Below, piece after piece: positions 57,652 through 64,000 of a DNA stretch of 64,000 nt. The stretch comes from Cedecea lapagei. GTDB taxonomy: Bacteria; Pseudomonadota; Gammaproteobacteria; Enterobacterales; Enterobacteriaceae. Numbering within the stretch: position 1 is the first letter of the stretch; each line of letters starts with the position of its first letter. Where the stretch lies: NCBI RefSeq assembly GCF_900635955.1, contig NZ_LR134201.1, forward strand, positions 4,588,001 through 4,652,000, written 5' to 3'. The translations under genes were made by a program, and so were the position numbers. The notes under the pieces were generated by a model. It saw nothing but the letters and a program-made list of their open reading frames with translations, ran no database searches and had not been told where the DNA came from.

Positions 57652-58110
57652 ATGGATAATTATCAAATCGACAATCTCGATCGCGGGATACTTGAAGCAT
57701 TAATGGCAAATGCGCGCACAGCCTATGCGGAACTGGCCAAGCAGTTTGGCGTGAGTCCGGGCACTATCCATGTTCGCGTAGAGAAGATGAAGCAGGCCGG
57801 GATCATTACTGGGGCGCGCATTGATATCAGCCCGAAGCAGCTTGGCTACGATGTCTGCTGCTTTATCGGCATTATTTTGAAGAGTGCAAAAGATTATCCC
57901 TCGGCCCTGACCAAGCTGGAAAACCTGGATGAGGTGACCGAGGCTTACTATACCACCGGCCACTACAGCATCTTTATTAAGGTGATGTGTCGATCCATTG
58001 ATGCCCTCCAGCAGGTACTTATCAACAAGATCCAAACAATCGATGAAATTCAGTCCACGGAGACACTGATCTCCCTGCAGAACCCGATCATGCGTACCAT
58101 CCGTCCGTGA
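57652..58110 (+). CDS. asnC: AsnC, Lrp-family regulator of asnA
   Basis: A 152-aa Lrp/AsnC protein, the E. coli length. N-terminal helix-turn-helix (ARTAYAELAKQFGVSPGTIHVRVEKMKQAG, about residues 19-48) and C-terminal RAM ligand domain (EAYYTTGHYSIFIKVMC). It activates asnA when asparagine is low. I chose ATG at 57652 with AGGA upstream rather than the GTG one codon before. It reads towards mioC and oriC. Confidence 0.96.
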   Translation: MDNYQIDNLDRGILEALMANARTAYAELAKQFGVSPGTIHVRVEKMKQAGIITGARIDISPKQLGYDVCCFIGIILKSAKDYPSALTKLENLDEVTEAYYTTGHYSIFIKVMCRSIDALQQVLINKIQTIDEIQSTETLISLQNPIMRTIRP

Positions 58111-58131
58111 TCGTTAATTTTAATACCCATA

Positions 58132-58140
58132 TTATCCACA
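58132..58140. promoter_or_regulatory. DnaA box at the mioC promoter
   Basis: A perfect TTATCCACA, 60 bases before the mioC start. DnaA represses mioC transcription, which in E. coli enters oriC. Confidence 0.8.
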
Positions 58141-58199
58141 GGTAGATCCCCGCTCTTTCACAGCGTACAATACGCGACGATTTGAAAAGGCGGGACACA

Positions 58200-58649
58200 A
58201 TGGCTGATATCACTCTGATTAGCGGCAGTACGCTGGGTAGTGCCGAGTATGTAGCAGAACACCTGGCTGAAAAGCTGGAGGAAGCGGGGCATGGCTCTGA
58301 AATACAGCATGGCCCGTTATTAGAAGATCTGAAAACCAGTGGTATCTGGCTGGTGGTCTCCTCCACGCACGGCGCTGGCGATCTGCCGGACAACCTGCAG
58401 CCTTTCTATGACGCCATAAATGAACAGCGCCCGGATCTGAGCGGCGTAAGCTATGGCGCGATCGGGATCGGTAGCCGCGAATACGACACTTTTTGCGGTG
58501 CAATAGAGAAGATCGATCGGCTGCTGACGGAATGTGGCGCGACCCGATTAGGATCCTTGCTCAAAATTAACATCCTCGATCACGATATTCCTGAGGATCC
58601 TGCAGAGATTTGGATCAGTTCCTGGATTAATTTACTCCCTGAAGTGTAA
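58200..58649 (+). CDS. mioC: MioC, flavodoxin-like FMN protein
   Basis: A 149-aa flavodoxin-domain protein (E. coli 147), with the FMN phosphate loop SGSTLGSAEY (about residues 9-18) and SSTHGAGDLPDN. It was linked to biotin synthase electron supply in vitro. It is transcribed into oriC. I chose the ATG at 58200, preceded by GGCGGGA, giving MADITLISGSTLG as in E. coli. Confidence 0.95.
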   Translation: MADITLISGSTLGSAEYVAEHLAEKLEEAGHGSEIQHGPLLEDLKTSGIWLVVSSTHGAGDLPDNLQPFYDAINEQRPDLSGVSYGAIGIGSREYDTFCGAIEKIDRLLTECGATRLGSLLKINILDHDIPEDPAEIWISSWINLLPEV

Positions 58650-58659
58650 AGATTGCGCG

Positions 58660-58930
58660 ATCATATGTGGATAAGTCTGGTTAAAAGCTTGGGTTAAGCG
58701 GTAGTTATCCAAAGAACAACCGCTGTTCACTTTTTGAGTTGTGCATAAACCTCGATTCTGATCCCAGCTTATACGGTCCGGGATCACCGGAAGTACACAG
58801 CAAATGATCCTTTCCAGGTCATTGATCCTAAAATGGATAAATGGCTTATCCACAGCAGTCGTCGATCCTAATAAGAGATCATAATAAAGAGATCTTTAAA
58901 TAAAAAAGATCTTCTTTTAATTACCAAAGA
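58660..58930. other. oriC: oriC, chromosomal replication origin
   Basis: Same organisation as E. coli oriC, reversed. DnaA boxes: R4 TGTGGATAA 58666-58674, R3-like TTATCCAAA 58705-58713, R2-like TGTGCATAA 58740-58748, R5M-like AATGGATAA 58832-58840, R1 TTATCCACA 58846-58854. DNA-unwinding element with three 13-mers: CTAATAAGAGATC 58868-58880, TAATAAAGAGATC 58882-58894, AATAAAAAAGATC 58899-58911. Many GATC sites for Dam methylation and SeqA are present. Flanked by mioC and mnmG as expected; unwinding would begin on the mnmG side. Confidence 0.97.
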
Positions 58931-59019
58931 TCCCGATGCTTTCTCGAAAGACTAAAGTTGAGTAGAATCCCCAGCCCGGGAAGTCACAAACCCTCATTCG
59001 CGAAACCGAGGCAGTTACC

Positions 59020-60909
59020 ATGTTTTATCCAGATCCTTTTGACGTCATCATTATCGGCGGGGGTCATGCAGGCACAGAGGCGGCAATGGCCGCAGCTCGT
59101 ATGGGTCAGCAGACCCTGCTTCTGACACACAATATCGACACGCTGGGACAAATGTCCTGTAACCCGGCTATCGGCGGTATTGGCAAGGGACATTTGGTTA
59201 AGGAAGTGGATGCCCTCGGTGGCTTAATGGCAACCGCGATCGATCATGCAGGCATTCAGTTTAGAATACTAAACGCCAGCAAAGGCCCTGCCGTACGTGC
59301 CACTCGCGCCCAGGCAGACCGCGTGCTTTACCGTCAGGCCGTGCGTACCGCGCTGGAGAACCAGCCGAACCTGATGATTTTCCAGCAGGCGGTTGAGGAT
59401 CTTATCGTTGAAAACGATCGTGTCGTCGGCGCAGTGACCCAGATGGGCCTTAAATTCCGTGCAAAAGCGGTTGTGCTCACCGTAGGGACGTTCCTGGACG
59501 GCAAGATCCATATCGGGCTGGATAACTACAGCGGCGGTCGTGCTGGCGATCCTCCGTCGATCCCGCTTTCACGTCGCTTACGTGAACTGCCGCTGCGTGT
59601 CAGCCGCCTGAAAACGGGTACGCCTCCACGTATTGACGCCCGTACTATAGATTTCAGCGTACTTGCTCCACAGCATGGGGATAACCCTGTGCCGGTCTTC
59701 TCGTTCATGGGAAACGTGAGCCAGCATCCTGAGCAGGTACCTTGCTACATCACCCATACCAACGAGCAAACCCACGAGGTGATCCGTAATAACCTCGACC
59801 GCAGCCCAATGTATGCGGGGATTATCGAAGGTATTGGTCCTCGCTACTGCCCCTCTATCGAAGACAAAGTGATGCGTTTTGCCGATCGCAACGCACACCA
59901 AATCTTCCTCGAGCCAGAAGGGCTGACCAGCAACGAGATTTACCCTAACGGGATCTCCACCAGCCTGCCGTTCGACGTTCAGATGCAGATTGTCCGCTCG
60001 ATGAAGGGGATGGAAAATGCGAAGATCGTTCGTCCTGGCTACGCTATTGAGTACGACTTCTTCGATCCGCGAGATCTGAAGCCGACGCTGGAAAGCAAAT
60101 TTATCCAGGGGCTTTTCTTTGCCGGCCAGATTAACGGCACTACCGGCTACGAAGAAGCGGCTGCTCAAGGCCTGCTTGCCGGTCTTAACGCTGCCCGTTT
60201 CTCTGCTGAGAAAGAGGGCTGGGCGCCACGTCGCGACCAGGCCTACCTTGGCGTGCTGGTCGACGACCTGTGCACCCTGGGGACTAAAGAGCCGTACCGC
60301 ATGTTTACCTCCCGCGCCGAATATCGCCTGATGCTGCGTGAAGACAACGCCGATCTGCGTTTAACCGCGGCAGGTCGCGAACTGGGGCTGGTGGATGATG
60401 CACGCTGGGCCCGCTTCAACGACAAGCTTGAAATGATCGAGCGTGAACGTCAGCGCCTGAAAGACATCTGGCTACATCCGCATGCTGATCAGGTGGAAGA
60501 GGTGAATGCTCAGCTTAGCGCGCCGCTTTCCAAAGAAGCCAACGGTGAAGATCTGCTGCGCCGTCCGGAAATGACCTATGCTTCGATGATGCAGCTGTCC
60601 ACCTTTGCGCCTGGACTGGAAGATCCACAGGCTGCCGAGCAGGTTGAGATCCAGGTTAAATACGAAGGCTACATTGCTCGCCAGCAGGATGAGATTGAAA
60701 AACAGCAGCGTAACGAGAATACTTTGCTGCCTGCAACGCTCGACTATAGCCAGGTGAGCGGGCTCTCTAACGAGGTGATCGCCAAGCTTAACGATCACAA
60801 ACCGGTTTCCATTGGTCAGGCATCGCGCATTTCGGGCATTACCCCGGCGGCAATCTCGATTTTGCTGGTCTGGCTTAAAAAACAGGGGCTGCTGCGACGC
60901 AGTGCCTGA
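59020..60909 (+). CDS. mnmG: MnmG (GidA), tRNA uridine-34 carboxymethylaminomethyl-modification enzyme
   Basis: A 629-aa FAD-dependent enzyme (E. coli 629). FAD-binding GGGHAGTEAA (about residues 13-22), the GidA signature SCNPAIGGIGKGHLVKEVD (about 45-63) and the family motif GQINGTTGYEEAAAQGL (about 369-385). With MnmE it installs the (c)mnm5 group at wobble U34. The position beside oriC is conserved; its transcription promotes origin opening in E. coli. Confidence 0.98.
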   Translation: MFYPDPFDVIIIGGGHAGTEAAMAAARMGQQTLLLTHNIDTLGQMSCNPAIGGIGKGHLVKEVDALGGLMATAIDHAGIQFRILNASKGPAVRATRAQADRVLYRQAVRTALENQPNLMIFQQAVEDLIVENDRVVGAVTQMGLKFRAKAVVLTVGTFLDGKIHIGLDNYSGGRAGDPPSIPLSRRLRELPLRVSRLKTGTPPRIDARTIDFSVLAPQHGDNPVPVFSFMGNVSQHPEQVPCYITHTNEQTHEVIRNNLDRSPMYAGIIEGIGPRYCPSIEDKVMRFADRNAHQIFLEPEGLTSNEIYPNGISTSLPFDVQMQIVRSMKGMENAKIVRPGYAIEYDFFDPRDLKPTLESKFIQGLFFAGQINGTTGYEEAAAQGLLAGLNAARFSAEKEGWAPRRDQAYLGVLVDDLCTLGTKEPYRMFTSRAEYRLMLREDNADLRLTAAGRELGLVDDARWARFNDKLEMIERERQRLKDIWLHPHADQVEEVNAQLSAPLSKEANGEDLLRRPEMTYASMMQLSTFAPGLEDPQAAEQVEIQVKYEGYIARQQDEIEKQQRNENTLLPATLDYSQVSGLSNEVIAKLNDHKPVSIGQASRISGITPAAISILLVWLKKQGLLRRSA

Positions 60910-60924
60910 AAACGGATAATGACA

Positions 60925-60951
60925 GGCCAGGCAATCCTGGCCTCTTTTTTT
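60925..60951 (+). terminator. Rho-independent terminator between mnmG and rsmG
   Basis: GGCCAGG-CAAT-CCTGGCC followed by CTTTTTTT-type U-tract, 15 bases after the mnmG stop; rsmG is 15 bases beyond, so it probably receives partial read-through. Confidence 0.88.
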
Positions 60952-60965
60952 GATGGATTGACGAC

Positions 60966-61589
60966 GTGCTGACTAAATTATCTCGCCTGCTGAAAGAAGC
61001 CGGCATCACCTTACCTGAAAAGCAGCAGCAGCAGCTGGTGGGCTACGTTTCGCTGCTCGACAAATGGAACAAGGCTTACAACCTCACTTCGGTGCGTAAT
61101 CCCGATGAGATGCTGGTGCGACATATTCTGGACAGCATTGTGGTTGAGCCGCATTTACAGGGAAACCGGTTTATCGACGTGGGCACAGGCCCTGGTCTTC
61201 CTGGCATCCCGCTGGCTATTGTGCGTCCGGATTCGCATTTCACCCTGCTGGACAGCCTCGGTAAACGGGTACGTTTCCTGCGTCAGGTGCAACACGAGCT
61301 GAAGCTGGATAACGTTACGCCGGTACAAAGCAGGGTGGAAGAGTTCCCGGCAGAGCCGCCGTTTGACGGCGTTATTAGCCGTGCTTTTGCCTCGTTAAGC
61401 GATATGGTGAACTGGTGCCACCATCTGCCCGGCGAGAACGGTCGGTTCTACGCGTTGAAAGGGGTACGTCCGGATGAAGAGATCGCCGAACTGCCCGCTG
61501 GATTCAGCGTTGAAAATATCGTCAAACTCAACGTGCCGAGCCTGGAAGGGGAGAGGCATTTGGTGCTGATTAAGGCAAACAAACTTTAA
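60966..61589 (+). CDS. rsmG: RsmG (GidB), 16S rRNA m7G527 methyltransferase
   Basis: A 207-aa AdoMet-dependent methyltransferase, the E. coli length. AdoMet-binding DVGTGPGLPGIPLAIV (about residues 70-85) and the LLDSLGKRVRFL strand are seen. It methylates G527 of 16S rRNA; loss gives low-level streptomycin resistance. The gene starts with GTG or ATG-less TTG alternatives excluded: GTGCTGACTAAATTATC begins at 60966. Confidence 0.96.
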   Translation: MLTKLSRLLKEAGITLPEKQQQQLVGYVSLLDKWNKAYNLTSVRNPDEMLVRHILDSIVVEPHLQGNRFIDVGTGPGLPGIPLAIVRPDSHFTLLDSLGKRVRFLRQVQHELKLDNVTPVQSRVEEFPAEPPFDGVISRAFASLSDMVNWCHHLPGENGRFYALKGVRPDEEIAELPAGFSVENIVKLNVPSLEGERHLVLIKANKL

Positions 61590-61652
61590 TTTTGATCAAA
61601 AAGTGGCGCGTTTGGAATGTTTCACTGAGGTTAAAAATTAAGGGGGGTAGCG

Positions 61653-61748
61653 ATGAAATGGTTGGTTACATTTAACCAAAATTTAACTCGGAATTATCCT
61701 GCTTTTAACCTTTGCGTGATTAATTACCCGAGTAATAATTTTATTTGA
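61653..61748 (+). CDS. Candidate 31-aa small ORF upstream of atpI
   Basis: ATG preceded at 5 bases by AAGGGGGG, a strong Shine-Dalgarno, then MKWLVTFNQNLTRNYPAFNL and 11 more residues. No family recognised, no signal peptide or clear membrane segment. It could be a leader peptide for the region or a chance frame in AT-rich DNA. No terminator-like pairing was found directly after it. Confidence 0.3.
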   Translation: MKWLVTFNQNLTRNYPAFNLCVINYPSNNFI

Positions 61749-62088
61749 AAATATCATTCGACGAAAAGTTGGCCTCAAAACGGCTCGCTTTGGATGTTAA
61801 AAGTTTAACTGGAATGTCAATGAAAGGTTTTTATGATGTTTCAGTCTGTTTTAAACAGAGTGCACATTAATCAGCTTAATAATCAGTCATCTGTAATTTG
61901 TGCTTTCTTAGGCTGCTAAATAACGCCCGGCGATAAGATGTCTAATTTGTGATCGTGTGCACGCTTTGCTGTCCGGGATTTGAGCTTATTTGCACTTTTT
62001 AAGCAAGCCGATGCGATTCAACAAAAGTCAGAAAATGGCCGTGCAGAAAATTAATTAAACATTTGTTCACCTTTTCGCTACTTATTGT

Positions 62089-62116
62089 TTGAAATCACTG
62101 GGCCGCACCGTATAAT
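62089..62116 (+). promoter_or_regulatory. Main atp operon promoter
   Basis: -35 TTGAAA (62089-62094), 16-base spacer, -10 TATAAT (62111-62116), 91 bases before atpI. The surrounding sequence closely matches the E. coli atpI promoter. Confidence 0.85.
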
Positions 62117-62207
62117 TTGCTCGCTTTTTGAGGCTTGACTCAGCGTCGCAAAGACAGTTTTATACGACACGCGACATACCTCATAGGTAGCAGGAGTAGG
62201 AAACGTC

Positions 62208-62588
62208 ATGTCTGTGTCGCTCTTGAGTAAGAACGTAGCTCGTAGGCTTCTGTTCATCCAACTTCTGGCTGTATTAGCAACTGGACTGCTTTTTTGCCTT
62301 AAAGACCCCACCTGGGGCGCCTCCGCTATCGCGGGGGGCATGGCAGTTTGGCTGCCAAATGTGCTGTTTATGATTTTTGCCTGGCGCCATCAGGCGCATA
62401 CACCCTCAAAAGGCCGCGTGGCCTGGACATTCGCCATCGGCGAAGTGTTGAAGGTGATTGCGACCTTTATCATTCTGGTGGTGGCGCTGGCGTACTTTAA
62501 GGCGGTGGTATTGCCGCTAATAGTGACGTGGGTTTCGGTGCTGGTTGTGCAGATACTCGCACCAGCTGTAATTAACAACAAAGGGTAA
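62208..62588 (+). CDS. atpI: AtpI, ATP synthase accessory protein
   Basis: A 126-aa membrane protein, the E. coli length, with four hydrophobic segments and the conserved GGMAVWLPNVLFMIFAWRHQ. It helps c-ring assembly and Mg2+ handling but is not part of the final enzyme. GTAGGAAACGTC precedes the ATG. First gene of the atp operon. Confidence 0.95.
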   Translation: MSVSLLSKNVARRLLFIQLLAVLATGLLFCLKDPTWGASAIAGGMAVWLPNVLFMIFAWRHQAHTPSKGRVAWTFAIGEVLKVIATFIILVVALAYFKAVVLPLIVTWVSVLVVQILAPAVINNKG

Positions 62589-62596
62589 GAGGCATC

Positions 62597-63415
<819 letters not shown>

Positions 63416-63461
63416 TTTACTTACCACTACTGCGTTTAACGAAACAAACTTGGAGACTGTC

Positions 63462-63701
<240 letters not shown>

Positions 63702-63762
63702 TGAGCGATGTTTGAGTCATCTAGCTATATCAGAACGTTAACTAACAAAGAGGCATTGTGCT

Positions 63763-64000
63763 GTGAACATTAACGCAACAATCCTCGGCCAGGCCATCGC
63801 GTTTGTCCTGTTTGTTCTGTTCTGCATGAAGTATGTATGGCCGCCTTTAATGGCAGCCATCGAGAAGCGTCAAAAAGAAATTGCTGACGGTCTCGCTTCT
63901 GCTGAACGTGCTCAAAAGGACCTTGACCTTGCACAGGCCAACGCGACCGACCAGCTGAAAAAAGCCAAAGCGGAAGCTCAGGTGATTATTGAGCAGGCGA
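63763..64000 (+). CDS. atpF: AtpF, F0 subunit b, 3' end beyond the window
   Basis: A GTG start (GTGAACATTAACGCAACAAT) at 63763 opens NINATILGQAIAFVLFVLF, the N-terminal membrane helix of subunit b, and then the charged stalk helix (MAAIEKRQKEIADGLASAER). 79 of about 156 codons are present. It forms the peripheral stalk dimer. AAAGAGG lies upstream. Confidence 0.96.
   Translation, partial: MNINATILGQAIAFVLFVLFCMKYVWPPLMAAIEKRQKEIADGLASAERAQKDLDLAQANATDQLKKAKAEAQVIIEQA

Larger units (their letters stand above)
61590..62207. promoter_or_regulatory. rsmG-atpI intergenic region
   Basis: 618 AT-rich bases. It holds the atp promoter at its end (62089-62116), a short ORF with a strong ribosome site (61653-61748), and AT-rich motifs such as GGTTACATTTAACC near 61663-61676. 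A similarly long gap exists in E. coli. No RNA gene or repeat is recognised. Confidence 0.6.

Overview
The window is chromosomal DNA from a member of the Enterobacteriaceae. Almost every protein matches the Escherichia coli or Enterobacter-type version from end to end, and local gene order is enterobacterial. It spans the replication origin: oriC lies at about 58.66-58.93 kb between mioC and mnmG. Nothing in the sequence fixes the genus.

Layout from left to right. (1) 1-7.8 kb, + strand: end of spoT, then trmH, recG, xanP and yicH, as at E. coli 82 min but without gltS. (2) 7.8-9.3 kb, - strand: fabY and dtd, and only the last about 24 codons of yihY. (3) 9.6-19.9 kb: a complete D-glucarate/galactarate locus. 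It holds the activator gene cdaR (+), the operon gudP-gudX-gudD-garL-garR-garK (-) and divergent garD (+). A perfect CRP-type palindrome sits between gudP and garD. The locus lies between yihX and dtd and interrupts yihY. (4) 19.9-37.7 kb: yihX, typA, glnA-glnL-glnG, hemN, a small membrane ORF, yihI, CsrC RNA, engB, Spot 42 RNA, polA, yihG, dsbA, srkA, yihD, mobA and mobB. (5) 37.8-43.2 kb, - strand: one rRNA operon (16S, tRNA-Glu, 23S, 5S) with P1/P2 promoters and boxA. (6) 43.3-51.5 kb: yieP, hsrA and the ribose operon rbsDACBKR with its operators. (7) 51.5-58.65 kb: kup, ravA-viaA, asnA, asnC, mioC. (8) oriC, mnmG, rsmG and the ATP synthase operon (atpI, atpB, atpE, start of atpF).

Relative to my recollection of the E. 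coli map, three junctions are new. yicH (82 min) abuts fabY (88 min), with everything from fabY to atp reversed, which suggests an inversion spanning oriC. The rRNA operon carries the rrnC flank (yieP/hsrA/rbs) at its 16S end and the rrnA flank (mobBA) at its 5S end, so it looks like an rrnC/rrnA recombinant. The gud/gar genes have been placed inside yihY.

Functional groups: stringent response and tRNA/DNA maintenance (spoT-trmH-recG); sugar-diacid catabolism to 2-phosphoglycerate; nitrogen control (glnALG with sigma-54 and NtrC sites); carbon-storage and catabolite sRNAs (CsrC, Spot 42); periplasmic disulfide formation (dsbA with srkA); ribose uptake; origin-linked genes (asnC, mioC, mnmG, rsmG, atp). 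I see no prophage, transposase, CRISPR array or defence island. The least explained elements are two short ORFs: 58 codons between yihI and hemN, and 31 codons upstream of atpI.
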